From Mycolicibacter nonchromogenicus (GTDB taxonomy: Bacteria; Actinomycetota; Actinomycetes; Mycobacteriales; Mycobacteriaceae): a DNA stretch of 64,000 bases. A model generated the notes under the pieces. The model saw only the letters and a list, made by a program, of their open reading frames with translations. It searched no databases and was not told where the DNA came from. Positions 26,763-34,575 of the stretch are shown piece after piece. Where the stretch lies: positions 110,269 through 174,268 of the forward strand of contig NZ_LQPI01000032.1 in the NCBI RefSeq assembly GCF_002101775.1. Reading direction: 5' to 3'. The translations under genes and the position numbers were made by a program. Numbering within the stretch: the stretch's first letter is position 1; each line of letters opens with the position of its first letter.

Positions 26763-27512
26763 TCAGCGGGCAGACTGCGTCGAATCGGCGGTGTCGCGCG
26801 CGGGCGCCCCGGCCGCCCGCCGCCACGGCAGCACGGGCGACGGATGCGGGCCGGCGTTGAACTTTTCCAGCGAGCCGCCCACCTCGACAATGCCGCACAG
26901 GGCATTCCAGCTCAGCATCGTCAGGTAGTCGATCAGATCGTCGGCGGTCATCCGCGGATCCAGCAGCCACGAGTGGGTGGCCAACTGCACCCCGCCGACG
27001 ATCATGTAGGCCCACGGCTCCACGCCCTGGGTGTCCATGCCGACCGCCTTCATCCGGCGGCGCAGCATCACCGCGAGCATCCGGGCGATGATGCGCTCGG
27101 AGTCGGCGATCACCTTGCTCTTGCTGGCGGAGCTGTTGGCCATCACGAACCGGTACGGCTCGGGCTCGTTGGCCACGGTCTGCACATACACCCGGATTAT
27201 CTCGCGAACCAGGTCGAACCCGTCCAGGTTCGCCGACAACGCCGCCGCCATGTTCGGGATCAGGGTGGTCTGCGCGAAGCGCATCATCACCGCGGTGGTG
27301 AGGTCGTTCTTGTCGACGAAATACCGGTAGAGAACGGTCTTGGACACGCCGATCTCGGCGGCGATCTCGTCCATGCTCACATAGCGCCCGCGGCGCCGGA
27401 TCGCCTCGATCGTTCCGTCGATGAGGTCATTGCGGCGGTCGACCTTATGTTGGTGCCAACGCCGCTTGCGACCGTCTGTCTTGGCGGTGCCGGGCTGGAG
27501 CTGCTCTGCCAC
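26763..27512 (-). CDS. TetR-family transcriptional regulator (Rv0472c-like)
   Basis: 249 residues from the GTG at 27512 (read M-AEQLQPGTAKTDGRKRRW). The longer open frame upstream translates the 57-bp repeats and is rejected. The HTH is at about residues 35-75: AIRRRGRYVSMDEIAAEIGVSKTVLYRYFVDKNDL. The C-terminal ligand domain is all-helical with IVGGVQLATHSWLLD. It is divergent from the DUF445 gene across a repeat array. The effector is unknown; lipid-linked ligands are common for mycobacterial TetR proteins. Confidence 0.88.
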   Translation of the reverse strand: MAEQLQPGTAKTDGRKRRWHQHKVDRRNDLIDGTIEAIRRRGRYVSMDEIAAEIGVSKTVLYRYFVDKNDLTTAVMMRFAQTTLIPNMAAALSANLDGFDLVREIIRVYVQTVANEPEPYRFVMANSSASKSKVIADSERIIARMLAVMLRRRMKAVGMDTQGVEPWAYMIVGGVQLATHSWLLDPRMTADDLIDYLTMLSWNALCGIVEVGGSLEKFNAGPHPSPVLPWRRAAGAPARDTADSTQSAR

Positions 27513-27591
27513 TATCGCGGATTCCCATTCCCTAGACGAAATAGATAATACGGGCTGGTGCAGCAAACTCTGGGGCCCGGTAACAGTTACC

Positions 27592-27760
27592 GGCGGTTCA
27601 GCGAGGCTCGACGGAGGAGAGGTGAAGCTGGAGCCGCCGCGTGGACCGGGCGGTTTAGCAAGGCTCGGCGAAGGGAAGTTGAAGCTGAGCTGCCGCATAG
27701 ACCGGGCGGTTCAGCGAGGCTCGACGAAGGAGAGGCGAAGTTGGCGCCGCCGCATGAACC
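27592..27760. repeat. Three imperfect tandem repeats of 56-57 bp
   Basis: Units begin GGCGGTT at 27592, 27649 and 27705. Each runs through an AGCRAGGCTCGRCG core, a purine-rich GGAGAGGYGAAG-like part and GCCGCCGC. Copies differ at several positions. The array fills the gap between divergent TetR and DUF445 genes and its last unit runs to about the DUF445 start. The period equals that of the array before groEL2 but the sequence differs. The unit looks like a mycobacterial intergenic repeat. Confidence 0.8.
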
Positions 27761-27777
27761 CGTCTCCTGTCGCGCCG

Positions 27778-29130
27778 ATGGCGGATGATGGTGGCGTGGT
27801 GCTTCCAGAGAACCAGTCGAGTTGGCCGGGGGCCGCGCAGACCATGCACTCCTTAGCGGAGTCGTTCGCGGGTGCCGATCCCGAGGCGGACGCGATCCGA
27901 CAGCGTGATCTGCGCCGGATGAAGGTGGTGGCGCTGAGTTTCCTGCTCGGCGCCACTGTGGTGTTCCTGCTGTGTCGGTGGGCGCAGACCGGTGGCACCG
28001 CTCCCGTCTGGGTGGGCTACGTCGGCGCCGCCGCGGAGGCCGGGATGGTCGGTGCGCTGGCGGACTGGTTCGCGGTCACCGCACTGTTCAAACACCCGCT
28101 GGGCATTCCCATTCCGCACACCGCGATCATCAAGCGCAAGAAGGATCAGCTCGGCGAGGGGCTGGGCACCTTCGTGCGGGAGAACTTCCTGTCACCACCG
28201 GTGATCGAGACCAAACTGCGCGACGCGCAGGTCGCCGGCCGGGTCGGCAAGTGGTTGTCGGAGCCGGCGCATGCCGAGCGGGTGGCGGCTGAGACCGCGA
28301 CCGTGCTGCGGGTCATGATCGAAATGCTGCGCGACGAGGACGTCCAGGACGTGATCGACCGGATGATCGTGCGACGCATCGCCGAACCGCACTGGGGTCC
28401 GCCGGTCGGGCGGGTGCTGGGTTCCCTGCTGGCGGAGAACCGACAAGAGGCACTGATCCAGCTGCTGGCCGACCGCGCCTTCCAGTGGTCGCTCAATGCC
28501 GGCGAAGTCATCCAGCGGGTGGTGGAGCGGGATTCGCCGACGTGGTCTCCGCGGTTCGTCGACCACCTGGTCGGCGACCGCATCCACCGCGAGCTGATGG
28601 ATTTCACTGACAAGGTTCGGCGTAATCCCGATCACGAACTCCGCCGCAGTGCGACCCGATTCCTGTTCGAATTCGCCGACGATCTGCAGCACGACCAGGC
28701 GACCATCGCGAAGGCCGACGCGGTCAAAGAGCAGTTGATGGCCCGCGAGGAAGTCGCCAACGCGGCGGCTACAGCCTGGCGGACGCTCAAGCGGCTGGTG
28801 CTCGACGGTGTCGACGACCCGTCCAGCGCGCTGCGGACCCGGGTGGCCGCGACTGTGGTTCAGGTCGGAGAAGCGTTGCGCGACAAGGCCGAATTGCGCG
28901 ACAAGGTCGACAACTGGATTGTGCGGGGCGCCCAGCACCTGGTGGGTCGTTACGGGGTGGAGATCACCGCGATCATCACCGAGACCATCGAGCGCTGGGA
29001 CGCCGCGGAGGCGAGTCGGCGAATCGAACTGCATGTCGGCCGCGATCTGCAGTTCATCCGGATCAACGGTACGGTGGTCGGCTCGCTGGCCGGCCTGGCG
29101 ATCTACACCATAGCCCAGCTTATGTTCTGA
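27778..29130 (+). CDS. DUF445 membrane protein (Rv0473-like)
   Basis: 450 residues if started at the ATG at 27778 (MADDGGVVLPENQ); the ATG at 27754 and GTG at 27796 are alternatives and no ribosome site decides. One or two hydrophobic helices lie near residues 55-105 (VVALSFLLGATVVFLLCRW, then GYVGAAAEAGMVGALADWFAVTALFKHPLGIPIPHTAIIKRKKD, the DUF445 signature). A long helical cytoplasmic region and a final helix GTVVGSLAGLAIYTIAQLMF follow. The topology suggests a protein anchored at both ends. Function unknown. Confidence 0.88.
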   Translation: MADDGGVVLPENQSSWPGAAQTMHSLAESFAGADPEADAIRQRDLRRMKVVALSFLLGATVVFLLCRWAQTGGTAPVWVGYVGAAAEAGMVGALADWFAVTALFKHPLGIPIPHTAIIKRKKDQLGEGLGTFVRENFLSPPVIETKLRDAQVAGRVGKWLSEPAHAERVAAETATVLRVMIEMLRDEDVQDVIDRMIVRRIAEPHWGPPVGRVLGSLLAENRQEALIQLLADRAFQWSLNAGEVIQRVVERDSPTWSPRFVDHLVGDRIHRELMDFTDKVRRNPDHELRRSATRFLFEFADDLQHDQATIAKADAVKEQLMAREEVANAAATAWRTLKRLVLDGVDDPSSALRTRVAATVVQVGEALRDKAELRDKVDNWIVRGAQHLVGRYGVEITAIITETIERWDAAEASRRIELHVGRDLQFIRINGTVVGSLAGLAIYTIAQLMF

Positions 29131-29147
29131 CCTGCGCTAGCAGGTGC

Positions 29148-29176
29148 TTGCAAAAGTTAGCACTAGGCCGTATCGT
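29148..29176 (+). promoter_or_regulatory. Sigma-A-like promoter of the HTH-hbhA unit
   Basis: TTGCAA (29148-29153), a 17-base spacer and TATCGT (29171-29176) form the best -35/-10 pair before the HTH gene. Transcription would begin near 29182-29184. That also makes the GTG at 29182 a possible leaderless start. Confidence 0.6.
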
Positions 29177-29217
29177 GGTGCGTGTCAGCAGTCGCCAGTC
29201 CACGAAAGGGGTCACCG

Positions 29218-29610
29218 GTGTCGCAGGATGACAAGCTCGCCGCAGTGGTCTCCACGGCAGCGGCGGATATCGGTAGCTTCATCCGGTCCCAGCGCGAAGC
29301 CGCGCAGGTGTCCATGCGTCAGCTGGCCGAAAAGGCCGGCGTCAGCAACCCGTATCTGAGCCAGATCGAACGTGGACTGCGTAAGCCTTCCGCTGACGTC
29401 CTCAACCAGATCGCCAAGGCCCTCAGGGTTTCCGCCGAGGTGCTCTACATCCGGGCGGGAATTTTGGAGCCGAGCGAGAAGAGCGAGGTCCGTGACGCCG
29501 TCATTGCCGACGCGGCGATCACGGAACGGCAGAAGCAGGTTCTGCTCGACATCTACACCTCCTTCGTCCAGCAGAACGAAGCCGACGGTGAGGAGACGCC
29601 ACCTGACTGA
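29218..29610 (+). CDS. XRE-family HTH regulator upstream of hbhA (Rv0474-like)
   Basis: 130 residues from the GTG at 29218 (read M-SQDDKLAAVVSTAAADIGSF), preceded by AAAGGGG at a proper distance. A leaderless GTG at 29182 would add 12 residues. The helix-turn-helix is at about residues 22-75: MRQLAEKAGVSNPYLSQIERGLRKPSADVLNQIAKALRVS. The acidic C-terminus is short. H37Rv Rv0474 has been reported as a copper-responsive repressor; whether this copy acts that way is inference. hbhA follows 54 bases later. Confidence 0.88.
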   Translation: MSQDDKLAAVVSTAAADIGSFIRSQREAAQVSMRQLAEKAGVSNPYLSQIERGLRKPSADVLNQIAKALRVSAEVLYIRAGILEPSEKSEVRDAVIADAAITERQKQVLLDIYTSFVQQNEADGEETPPD

Positions 29611-29664
29611 TCCTCTCTCGTCCTCCTGACCGAATCACCGATTTCAACCCGAAAGGAACCCGAC

Positions 29665-30294
29665 ATGGCCGAGAACCCGACCATCGAAGAACTGAAGGCC
29701 CCCCTGCTCGCCGCGCTCGGCGCTGCCGACCTGGCACTGGCCACCGTGACCGACCTCGTCGCCAACCTGCGCGAGCGCGCCGGCGAAGCCCGTGAGGACG
29801 CCAGCACCCGCGTTGAGGAGAGCCGCGCTCGCCTGACCAAGCTGCAGGAGGAGCTGCCCGAGCAGCTCGCCGAGTTGCGGGAGCGCTTCACCGGCGACGA
29901 GCTGCGCAAGGCCGCCGAAGGCTACGTGGAGGCTGCCAGCGAGCGGTACAACGACCTGGTGGCGCGCGGCGAGGCCGCCCTGGAGCGGCTGCGCACCCAG
30001 TCCGGTCTGGACGACGCCTCGGCGCAGGTCGAGGGCTACGTCGACCAGGCTGTCGAGCTGACCCAGGAAGTGCTGGGCAACGTCGCGTCGCAGACCCGCG
30101 AGGTCGGCGAGCGTGCCGCCAAGCTGGTCGGCATCGAGCTGCCCAAGAAGGACGAGCCTGAGGCTGTCCCGGCTCCGGACCCGGCCCCGGCCAAGAAGGC
30201 TCCGGCTGCCAAGAAGGCTCCGGCCAAGAAGGCTCCGGCTGCCAAGAAGGCCCCGGCCAAGAAGGCTCCGGCCAAGAAGGTCACCCAGAAGTAG
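29665..30294 (+). CDS. hbhA: Heparin-binding haemagglutinin HbhA
   Basis: 209 residues, ATG at 29665 after GAAAGGA. Residues 1-110 are a long coiled coil ([26 protein letters not shown] heptads) and the C-terminal 45 residues repeat [18 protein letters not shown] blocks, the Lys/Ala/Pro tail that binds heparan sulfate and is methylated in M. tuberculosis. No signal peptide is present, as in the known protein. It is slightly longer than the 199-residue Mtb form because of the tail. It acts at the surface in adhesion and aggregation and has been linked to intracytosolic lipid bodies. Confidence 0.95.
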   Translation: MAENPTIEELKAPLLAALGAADLALATVTDLVANLRERAGEAREDASTRVEESRARLTKLQEELPEQLAELRERFTGDELRKAAEGYVEAASERYNDLVARGEAALERLRTQSGLDDASAQVEGYVDQAVELTQEVLGNVASQTREVGERAAKLVGIELPKKDEPEAVPAPDPAPAKKAPAAKKAPAKKAPAAKKAPAKKAPAKKVTQK

Positions 30295-30337
30295 TCGCAG
30301 TTCGACGCCCAGGACGGTGCCCGCCTAGGCTTGCAGC

Positions 30338-30616
30338 GTGATCGCTGCGAACCTGGTGGGTACCGTCCTTTTCGTTCTGCAGATCGCCGTGTTTGCGACG
30401 TCGGTGTACGCCTTCGTCCACGCGGCGATGCAACGTTCTGACGCCTACACCGCCGCCGACAAGCTCACCAAGCCGGTCTGGCTGGTGATCCTCGGGGTGT
30501 GCGGGCTGCTGGCACTGGTGTTGCAGGTGATGGGGATGGCGATCGCGGCCTGCGCGGCCGGGGTCTACCTGGTGGACGTGCGGCCTCGGCTCCTTGAGGT
30601 CCAAGGCAAGTCCTAG
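30338..30616 (+). CDS. DUF2516 small membrane protein (Rv0476-like)
   Basis: 92 residues from the GTG at 30338. A TAGGCT box (30326-30331) ends six bases before it, favouring a leaderless message. Two hydrophobic helices ([23 protein letters not shown] and [39 protein letters not shown]) flank a basic loop. No enzymatic motif. It is followed four bases later by a secreted DUF2599 protein. Confidence 0.82.
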   Translation: MIAANLVGTVLFVLQIAVFATSVYAFVHAAMQRSDAYTAADKLTKPVWLVILGVCGLLALVLQVMGMAIAACAAGVYLVDVRPRLLEVQGKS

Positions 30617-30620
30617 CGCC

Positions 30621-31028
30621 ATGCTGCGTGCATTCATTTTGGCCGCCTGCAATGCCGCGGCCGTGGTGTTGGGCGCGGCGCCGGCCACTGCCGACACCGG
30701 GTATGTCGGCTATGTCGATCACACTGAGTGGGTCAGTTACGACGGCCGGGTGAGTCTGCGGGTGTACCCGACCCTGGCTGGGCGGTTGGCGGCTCTGCGG
30801 CTCGACAGCGAGGCTGCGGGCGAACAGGCGTGGCAAGAGGTGCTCGCCGATGCTCCCGATGCCGACAGTCCCGGCATGCGCGACCAATTCCTCTGCCACT
30901 GGCGCTATGCCGAGTTCGCCCGGCCCGGCAAGATCAGCTGGAATCTGGAGCCGTGGCGCCCCGTCGTCGACGACGTGACCATGTTCGAGTCCGGATGCAA
31001 TCCGGGTGCGGCCGAGGAGGCCTTCTGA
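30621..31028 (+). CDS. Secreted DUF2599 protein (Rv0477-like)
   Basis: 135 residues from the ATG at 30621. The signal peptide [24 protein letters not shown] is followed by [27 protein letters not shown], the DUF2599 core. The mature domain contains [25 protein letters not shown] and one further Cys near the end, suggesting a disulfide. Exported; role unknown. The stop overlaps the deoC start (TGATG), so the two are coupled. Confidence 0.85.
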   Translation: MLRAFILAACNAAAVVLGAAPATADTGYVGYVDHTEWVSYDGRVSLRVYPTLAGRLAALRLDSEAAGEQAWQEVLADAPDADSPGMRDQFLCHWRYAEFARPGKISWNLEPWRPVVDDVTMFESGCNPGAAEEAF

Positions 31029-31729
31029 TGACCCTGACGCCCCGGCGGCGGTGGGACCGTGACCAGGTGGCGCAGCTGGTGGACCACACGCTGCTCAAAC
31101 CGGAAGCCACTGTCGCCCAGGTCGAGGCCGTTGTTGCCGAAGCCGCCGAACTCGGTGTCGCCGCGGTCTGTGTGTCGCCGTCGATGGTGGCCGCGGCGGC
31201 AGCAGCTGCCGCGGCAATCGGTGCCGAGATCCCCATCGCGGCGGTCGCGGGTTTCCCCTCCGGCAAGCACCTGTCGGTGGTCAAGGCCCAGGAGGCGGCG
31301 CTGGCCGCAGCGGCTGGGGCCGCCGAGATCGACATGGTCATCGACGTCGGCGCGGCACTGGCGGGCGATTTCGCCGCGGTGGGCGCCGACATCGCGGCTG
31401 TGCGCGCGGCGGTGCCGCACTCTGTGCTCAAGGTGATCGTCGAATCCGCCGCGCTGCTCGAGTTCGGCGGGGACGCCACGGTGGTCGCTGTCTGCAAAGC
31501 CGCCGAAGACGCCGGAGCGGATTTCGTGAAGACATCCACCGGCTTTCACCCGTCAGGCGGGGCGAGCGTGCACGCGGTGTCCCTGATGGCCGACACCGTC
31601 GGTGACCGGTTGGGGGTCAAGGCCAGCGGAGGAATCCGCAGTGCCGAGGATGCGCTGGCGATGCTCACAGCGGGGGCCACTCGACTGGGGTTGTCCGGCA
31701 CCCGCGCGGTACTCGACGGGCTGGAGTAG
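31028..31729 (+). CDS. deoC: Deoxyribose-phosphate aldolase
   Basis: 233 residues from the ATG at 31028. Class I aldolase barrel: [11 protein letters not shown] at the start, VAGFPSG near 75, catalytic D102 in EIDMVIDVG, Schiff-base K168 in FVKTSTGF and K198 in VKASGGIR. It converts 2-deoxyribose 5-phosphate to acetaldehyde and glyceraldehyde 3-phosphate in deoxynucleoside catabolism. An alanine-rich run near residues 54-63 is unusual but does not touch the active site. Its stop is followed by a convergent accessory gene rather than by Rv0479c. Confidence 0.95.
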   Translation: MTLTPRRRWDRDQVAQLVDHTLLKPEATVAQVEAVVAEAAELGVAAVCVSPSMVAAAAAAAAAIGAEIPIAAVAGFPSGKHLSVVKAQEAALAAAAGAAEIDMVIDVGAALAGDFAAVGADIAAVRAAVPHSVLKVIVESAALLEFGGDATVVAVCKAAEDAGADFVKTSTGFHPSGGASVHAVSLMADTVGDRLGVKASGGIRSAEDALAMLTAGATRLGLSGTRAVLDGLE

Positions 31730-31750
31730 CGGCGTCGTGCCGCCGGGCTG

Positions 31751-32341
31751 TCAGTCCGGGATCGCCGATGGGGATTCGACCACGACGGCGAACAGATCCG
31801 CCACCGCCGCGAGGCTCGCGGCCTGCACGGCTGCGGCAGAAACGGTGCCCTGCGTACCGGGCAGAGCCCGCGTGGCGGTGGCGGAAGCCACCACCGTGGG
31901 CGCGTAGCCGAGGTTGAAAGCCCCACGGGCCGTTGAATTGACGCACATATGGGTCATGAAGCCCGCCAGGATCAGGTTCGTCGCGCCCTGTTTCTGCAGG
32001 ATGTCGTTCAATTCGGTTTGGACAAAGGAATTCGGGTAGGCCTTGACCACTACCGGCTCGGCGCCGCGCGGCGCGACCGCGTCGACGATGGCACCGGACT
32101 CACCGTCGATGTCGTAGGGCGAGCCGGGTCCGGCGTTGTGCTGGATGTGGATGACGGGAATGCCCGCAGACCGGGCCCGGTCGAGCAGGACCGCAGTGTC
32201 GCGCAACGCGTCCTGGACGCCCTCGAGTTCCATGATGCCGCGGGTGTAGGTGTTCTGACAGTCGATGAGTACCAGCGCGGACTCACTCAGAGCGGCGGGT
32301 GTGGTGGGCAGTCCGGTGAGGGTGCGCAGGGTCTCGGTCAT
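31751..32341 (-). CDS. Isochorismatase-family cysteine hydrolase
   Basis: 196 residues, ATG at 32341. The family triad is visible: D27 in LVLIDCQN, K100 in PVVVKAYPNSF and C133 in GFMTHMCVNSTARGA. Members hydrolyse isochorismate, nicotinamide, N-carbamoyl compounds or similar small amides. It follows the HxlR regulator on the same strand after 66 bases, so the two are probably one transcript. Neighbouring a monooxygenase operon, it might act on a catabolic intermediate; that is inference. Confidence 0.85.
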   Translation of the reverse strand: MTETLRTLTGLPTTPAALSESALVLIDCQNTYTRGIMELEGVQDALRDTAVLLDRARSAGIPVIHIQHNAGPGSPYDIDGESGAIVDAVAPRGAEPVVVKAYPNSFVQTELNDILQKQGATNLILAGFMTHMCVNSTARGAFNLGYAPTVVASATATRALPGTQGTVSAAAVQAASLAAVADLFAVVVESPSAIPD

Positions 32342-32407
32342 GGGGTCCTCTTCTTCGATGGGTGGGTGGTGATGCGGGTGGAGTGGCAGTGTGACCGTGC
32401 CGCCCGG

Positions 32408-33100
32408 TTACTGGCCAACGGCCTTTGCGGCGCGGACGTCACCGGAAAAGGGGCTCATCCCGAACCATTTGGGCAGTGCACGGACGAGCTTCGGTGGGCC
32501 TTCCACCAGGATCTCGCCGGTGGTGATCGCCTCGTCGAGCTGACGATGTCCGAACCAGATCTGGTGCCACAGCCGGCCACTGCCGGTCACATTGAGATCG
32601 ACCGCAAAACCGGGATCGTGCAGGCACACCGACACCTCGGTGTTCGTGGCCACGAGCCAGCCACGGCGTACGTCCCCGTCGGTGAAATCGAACTGAATGG
32701 TCGTGCGCCCGCTGGGCAGGAGGGTAGTGATCCCAGAACGCATGCGCCACAACAGCAATGCATTGTTGACCTGATCGGGTTGCGGTTCGGGAAACCACCA
32801 TCGCACCGTCCAGCGTCCCAGTTCGTGGATCAGTTCGTGGAGGTCCTCACCGGCTTCGGTAAGCCGGTATTCGTGGCTGCGTCCGCTGCCGCTGGGTACG
32901 CGGGTGAGCACCCCCACTCCTTCCAGGTGTCGCAGCCGTGCGGTCAGCAGGCTGCGTGACAACCCTGGTAAGCCGCGCAGGATCGCGCTGAACTGTGTTG
33001 AGCCAACCATGATTTCGCGAACGATCAAGAGACTCCACCGGTCGCCGAGAACGCTCGCGCCGATAGAGACTGGGCAGTATTCCGCGGGGACCACTGGCAT
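32408..33100 (-). CDS. HxlR-type winged-helix regulator with C-terminal SCP2-like domain
   Basis: 230 residues, ATG at 33100. The N-terminal half is HxlR: CPVSIGASVLGDRWSLLIVREIMVGSTQFSAILRGLPGLSRSLLTARLRHLEGVGVL, with a Cys at residue 9. Residues about 120-225 resemble a sterol-carrier-like ligand domain (FDFTDGDVRRGWLVATN...DLNVTGSGRLWHQIWFG), a pairing seen in other actinobacterial regulators. It is divergent from the diiron monooxygenase operon and is the obvious candidate to control it and the downstream hydrolase. Confidence 0.87.
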   Translation of the reverse strand: MPVVPAEYCPVSIGASVLGDRWSLLIVREIMVGSTQFSAILRGLPGLSRSLLTARLRHLEGVGVLTRVPSGSGRSHEYRLTEAGEDLHELIHELGRWTVRWWFPEPQPDQVNNALLLWRMRSGITTLLPSGRTTIQFDFTDGDVRRGWLVATNTEVSVCLHDPGFAVDLNVTGSGRLWHQIWFGHRQLDEAITTGEILVEGPPKLVRALPKWFGMSPFSGDVRAAKAVGQ

Positions 33101-33125
33101 GGCAGCGACCTTACACCCTCAATGT

Positions 33126-33164
33126 GGTTCAAATTTAGAACTAAAATAGTCGTGATTCTAAACC
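33126..33164. promoter_or_regulatory. Candidate operator between the HxlR gene and the monooxygenase operon
   Basis: An AT-rich patch in otherwise GC-rich DNA contains GTTC-N7-GAAC (33127-33141) and a larger dyad TTTAGAA (33134-33140) / TTCTAAA (33156-33162), bounded by GGTT and AACC. It lies 26 bases upstream of the regulator start and about 70 bases before the first monooxygenase gene, where an autoregulating divergent repressor would bind. Confidence 0.55.
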
Positions 33165-33235
33165 TAGCGCCGGGGCTCTGCGCTTGGTTGGCTTGCGCTC
33201 GACATCGCAACCGCCCGCCATGAAGACAGGCCCAC

Positions 33236-34225
33236 ATGACAACGTTTACCGACGCCTACGAGGATCTGACCCTGCACCAACAGATCTCTCCGGAAGCCGA
33301 TGCCGTGCAGGGGTGGCCACTGCACTTTCCGGACGGATCCCCACCGCTGGCATCAGAATCCACCGCCGTGCGGTCGCAGGATTGGTATGGGTTCCGTGAC
33401 CCGAACCAATCGGTCTACGTCGGCTGGGTGGCCTCGGCGCACGAGGCCGAGACTGCCCTGGCCGATGGGTTGGCGCGTCTGCGGGAGGCGGCGTCGTCCG
33501 GTGACGTCGACTCCGACTGGCTGCGCCACGGTGTTGCCGGTGTGGCCGCGGTGCTGCCCTATGCGGATCGCACCTACTTCCGAGTGCTCAGCCGTGCCCA
33601 GCGACTGGCGCTGTCCGACACCGTGACCTTCGCCCTGGTGTTCGGCGCCGCGGACGCGCTTCGTCACGTCGAACATGCCGCGGCCGGGCGCGCAGTGATC
33701 GAGGACATCGTGGGCGAAGAGGTGTTCGCCGATGTCGAAGGCGACTGGAGCGCCGGCGAAGGCTGGCAGCCCCTGCGTGCGGCGGCAGAACAACTGCTGG
33801 CCACCACCGACTGGGTGGAGGCACTGGTCGCAGTGAACGTGATACTTGAACCCCTGCTGGGGGATTTCCTCCGCGAGCACTACCTGGATTCCGGCGCCCG
33901 CCGGCACGGGGACGCCTACACCGCCGCCGCCACCGCGACGTGGCGCTCGGACAGTGACCGCGCACGGCGATGGACGTTCGCGCTGATCGATCACCTGCTC
34001 GCCGACCCCGTGCACGGTTCGGCCAACCGGGCAGTCATTGCTGAGTGGGCCGATCGCTGGGAATGGTGGGCACATCGGTCGGTCGCCGCGCTCACGGCTT
34101 ATCTGAGCCAATTCAGCACCACCGCAGTGAATCTCGACCAATCATGGGCCGACTTGCTGCAGGCCTATCGTCAGGATGTCGGTGACCGGTGGTCGCCGCT
34201 TCTGATCGCAGATGGGGCGCTCTGA
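33236..34225 (+). CDS. Soluble diiron monooxygenase, hydroxylase beta subunit
   Basis: 329 residues, ATG at 33236. The length, helical character and segments WYGFRDPNQSVYVGWVASAHEAE and TDWVEALVAVNVILEPLLGDFLREHY match the DmpL/TmoE/PrmC beta-subunit family, which resembles the alpha fold but lacks the diiron site. It pairs with the alpha subunit encoded at 34572. The stop shares a base with the next ATG (TGATG), so the operon is translationally coupled from its first gene. Role: structural half of the hydroxylase. Confidence 0.86.
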   Translation: MTTFTDAYEDLTLHQQISPEADAVQGWPLHFPDGSPPLASESTAVRSQDWYGFRDPNQSVYVGWVASAHEAETALADGLARLREAASSGDVDSDWLRHGVAGVAAVLPYADRTYFRVLSRAQRLALSDTVTFALVFGAADALRHVEHAAAGRAVIEDIVGEEVFADVEGDWSAGEGWQPLRAAAEQLLATTDWVEALVAVNVILEPLLGDFLREHYLDSGARRHGDAYTAAATATWRSDSDRARRWTFALIDHLLADPVHGSANRAVIAEWADRWEWWAHRSVAALTAYLSQFSTTAVNLDQSWADLLQAYRQDVGDRWSPLLIADGAL

Positions 34226-34575
34226 TGGCGCGCATCACGGCGCGCCCGGCCGCGCGGGGAGTGGGCGCCAGCCTCATCAAGGGCCCGGAGACCGACGCCA
34301 TCATCCGGTACGTCGGCCGCACTCAGCCGACGGTCAATGTCACCGATCGCGGCGTGTACCTCAAAGTCGACGCACCCGACGAGATCGTCATCGATCTTGC
34401 CGAGTTGTCCACCGAACTCGGTCGCCTCGTCGATATCGAAGACGTATTGCTCGTGCTGGCCAGCTATTTCGGAGAGATAGACCCGCAACGCGGACCGACG
34501 CCCGGAATCGGACGGCTGGTGTTGCGCGCCGAACCCCTCGACGACCGCCCCAAGACGGATGAAGGTGACCGATGA
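34225..34575 (+). CDS. Diiron monooxygenase coupling/effector protein (MmoB/DmpM family)
   Basis: 116 residues, ATG at 34225. The small cofactorless fold is recognisable: VGASLIKGPETDAIIRYVGRTQPTVNVTDRGVYLKVDAPDEIVIDLAEL, matching DmpM/MmoB with the central beta-sheet that docks over the diiron site. These proteins tune electron transfer and oxygen activation in the hydroxylase. It overlaps the genes on both sides (TGATG upstream, ATGA downstream). It is slightly longer than the usual 90-105 residues because of an acidic tail. Confidence 0.88.
   Translation: MARITARPAARGVGASLIKGPETDAIIRYVGRTQPTVNVTDRGVYLKVDAPDEIVIDLAELSTELGRLVDIEDVLLVLASYFGEIDPQRGPTPGIGRLVLRAEPLDDRPKTDEGDR

Noticed and set aside
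29155..29165. GTTAGCACTAG before the HTH gene as a CIRCE half-site
   Set aside because: No second GAGTGC arm at nine bases; it lies between a plausible -35 and -10 and is likely chance.
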